Positions 31,499 to 43,200 of a stretch of 64,000 bases of DNA are shown here, piece after piece (the first letter of the stretch is position 1; every line of letters begins with the position of its first letter). The notes under the pieces were generated by a model, which saw only the letters and a program-made list of their open reading frames with translations, was not told the DNA's origin and made no database searches. The stretch is from Malania oleifera (Eukaryota; Streptophyta; Magnoliopsida; Santalales; Ximeniaceae): contig NC_080423.1 of the NCBI RefSeq assembly GCF_029873635.1, forward strand, positions 94,482,191-94,546,190, written 5' to 3'. Made by a program: the position numbers and the translations under genes.

Positions 31499-32845
31499 GA
31501 AACACAGCCCTGATCAGTGAATAGCATCGCAGTGACGACATCTTTCCAGAATGACAGTAGAATAATTTTTGAGACATCTACAACAACATCAAAATTAGGA
31601 GACATATATTCACAAGCATATGCACTGGCAGCAGCGGCATACTAGAGAGAGGGGCGCAATAAGTGAAGACATACTGGCAGCAGCATCAGTGCTCCAACAA
31701 AATAAGTTAACCATTTTATTGTCTCTTGAATGTTGAAACTCATGGAAAGCCGATGAACTTTGTATATAAATAATATCCGCCAAGTGTAATCCAAACAGAC
31801 TGCATTCATCCTAATCTTGAATGATCAAGACAAACAATCATCGAGGATTTTCCTAGCACACAGAACATCAACCATTGCTACTCAATAACAAGACGATAAA
31901 CAGTGCAGGTGCTAACGCTTGAAATGGCATGGGATTTCCATATCCATGACCAATCATAAAGACCCAGCTTGAAACTTGGAAAACATGAAGAAGGAATATA
32001 TATATACATATATACACATATGAAGGAGTTAACAAGAATGAAAATAATATAGTAAATCAATTGACAGATTTTTTATTTTAACTGTCTTTAACCTCTGACC
32101 ATATTTTTAATCATATTTGAGTATTTGATACAGAAAAAAAAAAATAGAATGGAATTGGAGTCTAAATTATCAATTGACATTTGGAGCACAGCAATTGGTT
32201 TCTATTAACAACAGGCGTATTTAATGCATAAATCAATTATCATACACAAGGAAAAAGAAATGCAGATGCTATATAATCTCAGCCTAGGCTATTGAATTCA
32301 ATCATTGAATTCTCCAGCATTGGAACAATTTCTGACCATTGGGCAACTCCAAGATAACCAACAAATCAATAATGAACTATATGTAGTGTAGACTTCAAAA
32401 TAGAAATGAATAATTGTCTAGCATTAATAAAGATTGTCCAATTCTTATGAAGTTAGGGAATGATATACCATATCATTCCAAAAACGTAAGATTATTTCCT
32501 TTCTCTCGATAGTGAAACAGTGAGGAAAGAGTGGGGGTCTAATTTACTTTGACTTGGATCTTTATGCAAAGCGTTGTAAGGATTAGCACCTCATAGCAAC
32601 GTAAGGAATTCGAATATATTGTTCTCAAACTCAAATTTTTTCTTAAAAAAGAAAAGGTGAAAAGCATAAACTGACAACAGGCAAAAACTAAGGGCCACGA
32701 TCTATGGTGTTTTATGTGTTTCCCACCAAATATATATAAAACAACAGAACTCACATGAAAATTCAAGACTAAAAACTCATTCGGCAACCAGTGGCCGTAC
32801 AAACACAGAGGACGCCATCGGAAAGAGAAGAGAGAGAGAGATCAC

Positions 32846-33060
32846 CTGAGAAATTCAGTTGCAACGGCGAGAGAATCCTTCCTTCACAAGCAAGGGCTCC
32901 GATTCATAGGATAGGAGGATGATTTCGATCGTTTCCAGAGCAAGAATTAATAGGCGATTCAGAGAGGGAGGCAGAATCCCGGATCCCTGAAATGGGTTGC
33001 ACCGAATGTTGTTCCGCCAACTAAAATGAGAAGGACTTCCAAGTAAGGCTGCTCCGCGGG
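32846..33060 (-). other. PDR2: Probable PDR2 5' UTR exon (upstream boundary uncertain)
   Basis: Reading the minus strand, a moderately GC-rich, pyrimidine-rich leader ends at CTCAG|GTGATC (32846/32845), a good donor. The next coding exon has a good acceptor only 5-6 nt before its ATG, so at least one upstream noncoding exon is required. This is the nearest convincing candidate and would give a 7.2-kb leader intron. The transcription start is not determined; an extra UTR exon inside the intron cannot be excluded. Confidence 0.5.
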
Positions 33061-33147
33061 AGGGAAGAATTTGGGTTTGCGTTAGTGAGCATCCGGCCCA
33101 CTCGCCCCGATCGAGTTTTGTGCGAGTTTCAATTGAGATTCAAAGTA

Positions 33148-33258
33148 GAATAGTTGAAAGACATGGTTTTATACTCCGGTCGATCGGGGGAGGATATGGA
33201 GGTTCAACCGAGGTTCAACCCATCGACCGGAGTATAAAACCATGTCTTTCAACTATTC
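33148..33258. repeat. Perfect inverted repeat, 37-bp arms and 37-bp spacer, at the PDR2 5' end
   Basis: Left arm 33148-33184 and right arm 33222-33258 are exact reverse complements over 37 bp, separated by 37 bp (33185-33221). The spacer ends in two tandem copies of an 11-mer, GAGGTTCAACC. The structure lies just upstream of the probable first PDR2 exon and could form a long hairpin in DNA, or in RNA if transcribed. It may be a small MITE or a recent local inversion-duplication. Confidence 0.9.
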
Positions 33259-33259
33259 G

Positions 33260-33780
33260 TTGAACCGGTGCGTCAAAACACTGATCCAGCCAGTGATATT
33301 AACACCATATATAATTATATGAATGTATATATCCACGAACATTTTTTACAATAACAATATTACATTTATCATGGAAAATTTTTTTGATAAGGTTATTATA
33401 GACAATATTGCAAATATGTTGCTTGTATTGCTAATTAATTATAATAAAATAATTACTGAGATCAATTTGGATAAAATTTTTTTTTTTTTTTCTAAAATCT
33501 TCTTTAACCATCCCATTTATAACTCATCCCATCCCAATATCTTTATAAACTATAGAATAAATATTATATATATAATGACTTTATGTGGTGATAATGATAA
33601 AATGAAAAAAAAAAAAAAAGGATTCTTGGAATAACACAAATTAGGCCAAAAGTGCAATTGTATGCAAAATAAGGTAGCAAACCCTGACTTTACTTTCTTG
33701 CCTCAAGCATTAGATTTGGGAGGCTAAGAGTTGGGAGGACTCAGGAGCACGAGGTAGTGCAAGAGCACCACTATTTGTCA

Positions 33781-33830
<50 letters not shown>

Positions 33831-34655
33831 AACACACAAATTTAGATTGTCAAGGGCACTACTCGAGATAGTATTCGAATTCCCGTGAGAGGCTAGATGT
33901 CATATGGTGACAATGTAAACATATAACAAGGAGAGATTACAGTTTTATATGTTGTTCTCAGGAGATTTGTTACCCTATATATAGTTCCTCCAAAATGTAT
34001 TATAAATTGGAACTCTTTGATTTAATGTTTCTACCATTGTCTTGTCAATTGAATAATATAAGTACACCCTCTTCTCTTAGTACACTATGATGTTTGGTTA
34101 TGATGTATTTTGTTGCTCAATAAATGTTTATTATGTGTATGACTCCTGCCTATATAAAATTGTAGTTGCCTTTAACATTATTCTCATTGTTACCAATTTA
34201 GTTAAGGTGAATAATGTAATGCTCGTGCCTATAAGCTTGGACAAGTGAACAATGGAAAGCTTTTGAAAAGCGTCACACGACCCTTCATAGTATCACTACT
34301 CTTGAGTTCATGATAGTTGGTGTTAAAGCATAATAGTCGGTCACCATGAGTAGTAAACTAAAACCTTCTAAGTTTACTTAGATGGAGTGCATTAAAGCGC
34401 TTGAGACAAAAGTTGCATAATTGTAAATCCTCGAGGCAAAATGCTTTGACCTATTGACATTATTCAATAAACTTGGTTTTGCTTCCTCTATTTTATTATT
34501 TTATTTACTAATACCAAGTCAGGTTCTTCTCGTAGCCGTATCGAATGTAACATGTGGGGTAACCATTATCCTTTTTGTAGTGACGAATCTTATGTGTCCT
34601 GAATTATACTTTAAGAAAAATATTGTGGAACTATAAATTTTTACTCTACATGTGA
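33260..34655. other. Intergenic DNA upstream of PDR2; (CT)n(CA)n microsatellite
   Basis: AT-rich sequence with no supported gene. A compound CT then CA microsatellite runs at about 33785-33835. This is the presumed upstream region of PDR2 on the minus strand, but no clear promoter box could be assigned. Confidence 0.5.
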
Positions 34656-35115
34656 CACTACAAGAAATAAAGGTATTAGTGACGGTTTTAAATCATTACT
34701 AATACTTAAAAAATCGTTACTAATAGTATTAGTGAAGGTTCTCTCAGTATTAGTGACGGGAAAGAACCGTCACTAATAATCTACAACCGTCACTATAAAA
34801 TTGCACATATGGTCGGCTCAACTTCGTCACTAAAGCGCATGTATTATTGACGGATTTAATAACCGTCATTAATATGACTATAGTAGTGATGGTCAAGAAA
34901 CCGTCACTAATAGTACGTCTTTTAGTGACGATTATTAAAACCGTTACTAATAATGAACTATTAGTAACGATTATAGAACCGTCACTAATATTTGGCCCCC
35001 ATAAGGTTGATTATATAGTGACGGTTTTGATCATTTAGTGACAGTTTCTAAACCGTCACTAATACTTCATCTTCCCATTATTAGTAACGGTTTTGCAAAC
35101 CGTCACTAATGCTTT
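34656..35115 (+). mobile_element. CACTA (En/Spm) element terminus with subterminal repeats
   Basis: The end CACTACAAGAAAT (34656) is the classic CACTA terminal repeat. It is followed by many copies of AGTGACGGTT and its complement AACCGTCACTAA in alternating orientation, the subterminal repeats to which En/Spm-type transposases bind. The flanking trinucleotide is TGA. No matching right end (TTTCTTGTAGTG followed by TGA) was found, so the element is truncated or the right end is altered. No transposase coding was seen. Confidence 0.8.
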
Positions 35116-37650
35116 GAAAAAATTAAATATTTTTTTAAATTCCTGTAAAGACCTTTAATTACATTTTAAAATACATAAAAGCCAAAATTACTAAAACATT
35201 CATAAATTATTAAAATTTAAAATACAAATTGTTCAAAATTAAAATACGTACAAGTAAAAATTCAAATTAAAACATACAAATTAATTATGCTCAGTTAACA
35301 AGAAATACAGGAAAAATAAAAAGTTTCGCGCATTCGACTCAACTAAAATGTCTGGCATCGTTGTAGTGTTTTGAGAGCCACAAACCCTACAAAATAATAA
35401 TTTCACAAGAAATTAGCTAGCTAGTATATAATGTTTGAACATATATATATACATAGCATGATTTTATGTTCATAACCAAAGAACAATCCATATTTAATCA
35501 CTTAATGTATGCACTTTATGACCATTTTATCATATTTTATTTTTGCAAAAATCAATTGAAATTTCGGCAGCATGCCGTCTGTAAATAGAACATTTTTTCA
35601 TAACAAAACATACATACAAGCTTGAAGCAATTTAGTATACTCAATATTTCAGTAATAATTCATTCAACACAAGCAGTTCAGTATACTCAATATTTGACAA
35701 TGTTCCATTTAACACAAGCAGTTCAGTATGATCAATCTACACATTTCATACAAACAATCAAGTTAAGTAGGTCCTTGCAAGCATCAGTTAAGCATAATTA
35801 TTTTTCATTACGAAGTTAAAATAAATAAAAAGTACAAGATGATTGCATCAATACACCAAAATAAATGCAAATAGTTAGTAACATCCTTAAGAGAAACAAC
35901 GAAAAAACTTTCATGACTTCCAAAAACATTATCAGTTCATGCACAAAAAACGAACACCATCCTCATTAACATCCATTTCTCCCCCTTTGCCATTATCAAA
36001 AATAGGGGGCTGTCACTGCTGATGATCTAAGAATGGTGCTCAGCTCCTCTATATATGTTTTTATGCATGCATTTTTCAATTTAGGATGAAGATCAATCTT
36101 CATTTAGCAATCACTCATCATTTCAATAACAATTTAAGCATGCATCATATTATAAACATTTAGCACTTGATTTTTGGGTTTTGATTATTTTGGGAAAAAT
36201 TTTAACAAAATTTTGGCAACATGCCGTGTGTAAATAGAATATTTTCCAAATTTGTAAATCAAAAAGAGTATACCAGATAGCCTAACAGTTTTTTATAGCA
36301 TATAAAACATAAATCACTACATCAGCCATGCAGATGGCATTCCAGATAAGGCATGCAATCTAATAGCTCAAATAATAGGTCATACAAAATATAAATCATC
36401 TATCAAAGAAATGTAATCATTCACTTAGTTTGCAAAAATGAGACACAAATTTTCACTTGCTTTTCTGAGTGACCATCCAAGAACACGTCTGAACTCTGCA
36501 AGCACTTATGGGGCAGATGTGTGCAGGATTTCTCTCTCTTCCGATGCAAGCCTCTTGTGCAGTCTCTTCTGATGATCTGCAAAGTCCACGAATAAATCCT
36601 TTAGCTCCTTTGCTATCCTATATTCTACAGTTCCTGAGTGACAGAGCTTTAATTCTTCGCCAATTATAACATTTGTGCTCTGTAATTCCTACTACAATAT
36701 GAGAATCATAAAATCAATTATGCAATTCAACAACAGAGCTCCAACAGTAGCACAAAATCTCACTTTTATAGTTGATGATATTTCCTAAAAAATTAATAAA
36801 AATAAAAATGAAAGAACTTGTCAGGGACTTCGGTTTTAGGTTCCCAATTAATGGTTTAAACCATCCATGCCTTAGTATCTTTTTAGTTACCACCCACGGC
36901 CTACAGAAAATGAACAAAACAATGAAAGCTAACTAACAATTACTAAAAATCCAATATAGTTCAATATAGAAATAGAAGAAAAAGCGGACATTGTACAATC
37001 AACAATAACTACGCATTAAGTTGATACATTCGTGTTGAAGATGTTATAATGTGATTTGGATTGTCCAAAAATTCCCATAGTTTCTCCAGGTTCTCTTTAG
37101 AATCCAACGTAATCATTCTCCCCGTATATGTCTCTGAAAACAAGCTTGGGAAAATGCAGACTTGTGTTGATAAGGTAGTCTGCTTCTATAGGAATTCAAC
37201 AACTTTTGCTGGGGACAAGTCTTTCTCCAAATTGTCAATTAATACGAAATGGTCTTAGCTAGTGATTCTATTTTGGGAAAATTTTAACGAAATTTTGGCA
37301 GCATGCCTTCTGTAAATAGAACATTTCCTATAAAGACATGCTCCGAAAACCTGGTTGTTTACAACAAGTAATTCAGATTAAACATGCAAGAACCTAAAAA
37401 TATCTACCAGCATGCAATACACAAGTCACTACATCAGTCATGCAGGTGGCATTCAGTTCAATTAGCATACACTCATATTACTTGAACTATCAGCATGCAA
37501 TACATAAGTCACTACATCAGTCATGCAGTTGGCGTTTTAGACAAATATACAATCCAAGATATTTAAGCGATTCAGTATAGTCCAATGTAGTTCATGTCAA
37601 AATATAAACTATCCATTAAAGAGATATGATTATTTAATTCAATATGGATA
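35116..37650. repeat. Non-coding repeat region next to the CACTA end, with a 40-bp motif in three copies
   Basis: A motif containing TTTTGGCAGCATGCC and CTGTAAATAGAACATTT occurs near 35555-35595, 36207-36245 and 37285-37326. GTCACTACATCAGTCATGCAG recurs in near-copies near 37420 and 37507, with a related GCCATGCAG version near 36325. No coding capacity was recognised. It is probably the interior of the CACTA element or of a related non-autonomous element. Confidence 0.5.
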
Positions 37651-37659
37651 GTAGGTTAT

Positions 37660-37900
37660 CATGCTGATCTCATAAGGCATATAGGAAAAGATGGAATAGG
37701 GATGCCTTTGGTGATGTGTACATTCAAAAGTCTAATACTTTAAGGGAGACTTGAGGATATTGATCATAAAAAAGACTTGGGTAAATATCTCAAACGATTT
37801 AGTTAGCAGGGGATTTTCTTTTAAGAATGATTTCGAGGCTTTGCTAATGAAGAAGGAGATAAGTTGGAAATAAACAGTGAGGGTTTAAATGGGTCAAATT
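37660..37900 (+). mobile_element. LINE ORF2 scrap (linker before reverse transcriptase)
   Basis: The plus strand reads RWNRDAFGDVYIQKS, then after a frame change DFEALLMKKEISWK. This resembles the endonuclease-RT linker of plant LINEs (WNKEVFG then LL-EE-WRQKSR). It is short and broken. Confidence 0.5.
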
Positions 37901-38049
37901 CAATATATGCAATATTGGATTGGGGAACCAATGGGAACAAAGCAATATAGAGAAACTCTAAAATATATTATCAGGATAAAAGTTAAAACACAACTTAACT
38001 AACCTTGAACCTTTGCGTACATACATGGGCCCCTATTTTGTTCTTCATT

Positions 38050-40200
38050 TGTAGAGACCCAAAGAATTATAAAAATTCAATAATAAAAGAGGGAGAAAAG
38101 GGAAATTTTTAAAAGGGTTCACAACAAGATCCCGTCGACGATCGCAAAACATTCGTCAACGAAGTGGCTTATTGGGATCGTCGACAAAGACACGTGTCTC
38201 GTCGATGAGAAATTACTGAGAGGGGTGTTTCAGGGCCTAAAATTCGTCGACAAGGAATAAGTGCTCGTCAATGAACCTTCTTCTTGAGCTCATCGACAAG
38301 ATGACGTGACGAGTATGCATTTTATAAATTGTTGAACTCGGTTTTTTGGCAAGAAGATTTTGCCTGTAAAGTTCTCTCTATAAAATTTTCACCCTCCTCA
38401 CCTTCTCTCTAACTTTATAGCTCGATTCTTCATTGGAACAACGATCCTAAGCCGCCACGCTACTCTTGGGAAGTTTCTCTTCATTTCTGTAGGAATGGAT
38501 TGTTGGTTAGGCTAACTTGGGAACGATCCCAAAATTTGGGTAAGTTAGTTAATTTCAGTTTTATTAAGTATTTGGTGTTTCTGTATTGAGGATAATATGT
38601 TAGGAAAGATAATACTGAAGTTTTGTTGGGGAAATGTTAATTTCAGGGTGTTGTGTTGGGAACACTGCAGGTGTAGGATTGAGTGTTTTGTGGGCTTCTC
38701 AGTGAGCCAGGTAAGATGATAAACTAAATCAGTATTTCCATGAAATTATTTATTAATCTTCAGCTTTTATTTTCAAGGAAATTATTTATGTTATAAAACT
38801 AAATTTGGAAATACTTATGTTTTCAGGAAAATGATTTTAATACTGTTCAGCAGGAAATATGATTTTGTGCAGATGTTATGAATAGAATAATATTCACTTT
38901 TATGTAACATGACTAGGAAAATTATGTGATTTTATGAATTATCATAATATTATGTTTTTAGAATCAACATGTTATTATTGTTTTCAGGAAAATTTTAAAA
39001 ACAATATGGGAACTATGTTTAAAGTATGATATCAAAACAGTACAGAGATTTCAAACTATGTGTGTTAAATATATGTCGGCGTAAGAGACGTGGTTTTATA
39101 TGATATGCTGACGCAAGGGCCGTGATTTTACATGATATGATATGCCGGTGTAAGGGTTGTGGTTTTATATGATATGTCAGCGTAAGGGCTGGGGTTTTAT
39201 ATGATATGCTATGCTGACGTAAGGGTCGTGGTTTCCATGTTTTATTATGTCGGCATAAGGGTCATGGTTTATACATTATGATATGCAAAAATACATGAAA
39301 ATATTATTTTGACAAATGTTATTGTGAAACAACTATATATCGTTATTTAAGATTTACTATATGTTATCAGAACCCGGATGACTTGATTTAGGCTTTCAGG
39401 AAGCATGGTACCGTAGCTATATGATCACGATCATGTATATGTTAGTGCTACCACATGTTGTAAGGGACAGTGGGAGATCGATAGTCAATGTGGTTTATAG
39501 TAGTGTAGGTGTCCCTCTGGCATCTGAACCAGGAGGGGCAAACCCATTGTACTTACAGACTTATATTGATCTAGCGTGGTTGGCCAACCATTGCTAGATC
39601 TTGCCTTTGGGCTACACAACCTAGTCATGTGGGGGTAAGACATGACACCAGCCAACTATCCATATAAGGTGTTATTTCATGTACAGTTATATATACGATG
39701 ATTTCATGTACAGTTATATATATGATGATTTCATGTATAGAAACTCAGTATGTTATACCTTGTTATAATAAATTATGTTTTAAACAGATATGATACAGAC
39801 AGTTCTACCACATATGATTTATGTACTGTTATATCTATAACACGAAATTACTCATGTTGTCACACACTGATATTAGTTTATTTCCCTTATTGAGAGGTGT
39901 CTCACCCCAGCTATATAAACATTTCAGGAAATATAGGTAGAGGAGCGGATAGAGCTCCACGACAGTAGAGACCAGTGGGGCTACCTTATCTGAAGGGTGA
40001 GTTGTTAACTAGGATCAGGTTTTTTTTTGGGTTGAGACCCTAGGGTACTTTTGGCCTTTTGGCCTTTTGGTGGATGATTGTATATATAACAGGTTTAGTA
40101 GAACTCTGCTCTTGTGATTGGTTGGATGATATGTATGTGATTACATTTCCTGATTTATTTTCAAACGGCATGTTGCCGAAATTTCAAAAATTTTTCCAAA
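38050..40200 (+). mobile_element. Gypsy-type LTR (3' end missing or degraded)
   Basis: It begins TGTAGAGACCCAAAG, the start seen in Gypsy LTRs that end GGGTCGTTACA. It includes repeated TCGTCGACRA-type boxes (38130-38330), a minisatellite (39071-39291) and the segment TTGAGAGGTGTCTCACCCCAG, typical near the transcript end of such LTRs. It runs into Sirevirus-like sequence near 40.2 kb. It contains no coding sequence. Family assignment rests on remembered LTR features. Confidence 0.55.
39071..39291 (+). repeat. Minisatellite, about six units near 35-45 bp
   Basis: The unit core GTAAGGGTCGTGGTTTTATA recurs about six times with variation, separated by ATGATATGCTGACG-like spacers of slightly different length (some with an extra ATATG). 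It lies inside the Gypsy LTR. Confidence 0.85.
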
Positions 40201-40219
40201 ATTGAATTTTATATCTAAA

Positions 40220-43200
40220 TGTCTTGTGTTTACTTTCCTACCCTAGCCATTTTTTGTTGATGTCAAAAAGGGGGAGAAATATCTAATGCGAAATTGGGAA
40301 AGCTAAATACATCTAAATACATATCAGAATTGAGCTTTATTGACAATTAAAATTGAATGCAAAATTTGTTTTAGTTGGTCTTCTGTTGTTATATGCTTGT
40401 ACTTCAAATTTAAATTTTATGCATATACTTAGGGGGAACCTGTTGGTTTTTCCCACTTTTACAAATTGTTTTTGTCATCATTAAAAAAGGGGAGAATGTT
40501 GACTCTATGAGTCTGATCCCGTTTTGATTATGAGAAAAACTAATGTTTCTCACATGTGCACTGAGCTTCTTGAACATGTTTATCCTTAGCACGTACTGTT
40601 GGTAGGAACTCAAGCAAGTCATACGGACTATAAAGATCAAATTTCATTTATGGCGTTTGAAGAATCTAAAGAATGAAGACCTATTTTCTATTGTATTTGC
40701 ATTCATTTTTATATTGGTCTGTAATAATTTATATCAGTCTATAATAATCTCTGCATGTCATGTATGTAGGTAATTGTAAGCTCAACATGACTGTAGATTG
40801 ACCATAGGGACTGAATGACCTTAAGGCAAGACGCCGAATTTTTTCGGTGTCCTCTAATGACCCTAGAAAGACCTTAGGTCCCAGCACATGCACATAAAAT
40901 TCTCCCCATAATCACTTATAATATCAAGGGAATAAATTAAAGTTTAAAAGGACTAAATAGGAAAAATTGTGAGAGGTCGAGCGATCGAACCCGTTGTGCT
41001 CAAAACACTTCGGGCACCCGAATGACTGAGAAGTCAGCGAGTTGACTTGGTTTTGAACCAAATATGAATGTACCGTCTACGGGCGACCGAACCCCTAAAC
41101 TAACTTTTTCCACCAACTCAGCCAACTGAACATTTACATTCAAATTGGGCCTCAGGTGACTGAACATATGAGTTCGATTAACCGAACTTAGCTTCGACCA
41201 CCCGAACCGCGCAAAAAAATTTTTGACTTTTGTTCAGCCAACCAAGCTTGAACTCGGGCACCCGAACCTTAAAAGATGACCTTTTTAGCTGAGTCAATTC
41301 GGGCGACTGAGCCATAGTTCAGCCACCCGAATCCTCTCGGGTTACTTAATAATTTACCATGGTTAAAAGGGTTAAATAGGGTTAATTTTTCTAAATTGAT
41401 TTAAAACGAATTTAATAATGCCCTAATGTCCTAAACGGTCATAATTAGACCTTGGTCTATATATATGAGCTCATTTGTGAGGATTAGTAATAGATTAGCA
41501 AAAATCCTCTCAATTTTTGAAATCCTATTTTGCCCAAATACTCTCATTTCTTCATTCCCTTCATACATTTTAGCATTGTGAGAGTTCCTTTGATTGTGCT
41601 AGTGTTTATTAGAAATTGCTAATACTCCCATTGCTCTAATTGATTATTGATATTGATTTTAAGGGAGTTTAGTTAAATTTATCCCACAAATTTGAATATA
41701 ATAAATCTTGTGTTGGGATAAACTCATAAGTTTAAGGATTCTTGCATTGTTATTGCAATATTCCTAGAGCTATATTTTGTTGTGCAAATATTTTTCACAA
41801 GCTATAATTTTTTCAAACTACTCTTGTGCTTATTTCATTGAAGGAAAATATTTTGAGTTAGTTTGAATATTTGATTAGCATATTTGAAATTCTGATTTGT
41901 TATTGAGATTTTCTATAACTTGTTTAAAAGATATAGCTTGATTAGAACACTTTTGAGCATACTTGTTATTAAATCTTGTTGAGTGTTGCTTGCACAAAGA
42001 TACACATCACTAAGCTTATAATTACCTATATTGTTGATGTGCATGTGATTAATTACATTTGGTACATATCTGCTTAACTGAGAAGCATAATCACTGTACC
42101 GGTTATATTGTAAAAAATACTGTTGTATTCCAAGCGTGACCTAAGGGGGCGGTAATCTAGCCCGGTTAGGTTTGGTTGTGAAGGTTGAGGTTAGCCATGT
42201 GTTAATTAACCTGGTTGTAAAGGTTGAGATCAGCCCTGTGCTAATTGAGCTGATTGTTTAGGTGCCGTTCCACCCGTTAAGTGAGGTTATAGTGGTAATC
42301 TTTGTGCTTATTAGTCAAGGAGGGGACGTAGGCAATTTGTTTAATCTCGATAACATATCTAGTGTCATCTCCTTGATCGGTGCAAACTGCAAGTGCATAG
42401 TATCGTAGTTTTATAATATAATGATGTGTAGAGTATCGTCCTTAGGGATTGATGTTTTAACTTTACCAAGTACTGAAATTTTACTAACCTTGATTTTATT
42501 TAGAAAGATTAATAATTTTAGACTGCAAAATTTAAATAAAACTACTTTAAATAAACTATTCAAGAGAATTTAAAATTGGATGTCGCATATGAAATTATTG
42601 ATGGTGAAAACTTCTAAAAAACCAATTTCATCTAGTTTCTCACTATGCTTGACTCATTTAGTTAATTCGATTTCGTTTTCTCTGTTTGTTAGCAAACTGC
42701 CAATTTTTCCAAAAGCCTATTTCGATAGTCAATCAGAACTTATTCTTATTTATTATTTAATATAAGAGTATGCAAATTAATAACGCAAGAACGCAATAAA
42801 ACCCTCGATTTTTTTTTATGCTACGTAGGTTCATACAAGTTTTTCGATCTCTATATTTACCTACGCTGAATTATCCAAGATCTATCCTATAATCCTCACT
42901 TTTGATAGCAAATCACAAGACTAATATCATTTAATTAATGGTCAGTCAATTAAAAGCATTAAGCACAGAATAACTCAAACAAACATTAATGAAAACTATT
43001 TCAGATTAACATCAAAGAGCAAACATAATTCGAAACTGGCTACATCATTTTCTTAGAATACAAAAATTTAGTTCATTCCGAAAATTAAATCCAACATAAC
43101 AGATTTCACAATATTTTCTTCTATTTGGAGAGAACGGGAAAGATCAACACTCGTAGCACCGCCGTCAGGCGTCACGAACACCCCGAACACCGTCGTTATT

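Larger units (their letters stand above)
25685..32845 (-). other. PDR2 5' UTR intron (7.2 kb), filled with old transposon fragments
   Basis: The acceptor is at 25686-25685 and the proposed donor at 32845. It contains a (GCACAT)n hexamer run (25774-25800), MITE-like ends, hAT-like sequence, LINE and RTE scraps, a GCCTTGAGGC repeat, a (GA)n run (31469-31494) and several hundred bases of plain AT-rich DNA (28960-30120 and 31200-32800). No host gene is supported inside. Confidence 0.55.

Noticed and set aside
31372..31605. Possible extra PDR2 upstream exon with SLSLSLSL
   Set aside because: Coding of the (GA)n microsatellite; no splice pair that joins in frame with exon 1.
35360..35372. TTGTAGTG as a possible CACTA right end
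   Set aside because: Lacks the TTTC of the left terminus complement, and the flanking bases do not duplicate TGA.
38130..38330. Clustered TCGTCGACGA-type boxes as a regulatory or CRISPR-like array
   Set aside because: Spacing is irregular and they lie within a Gypsy LTR; ordinary internal LTR repeats.
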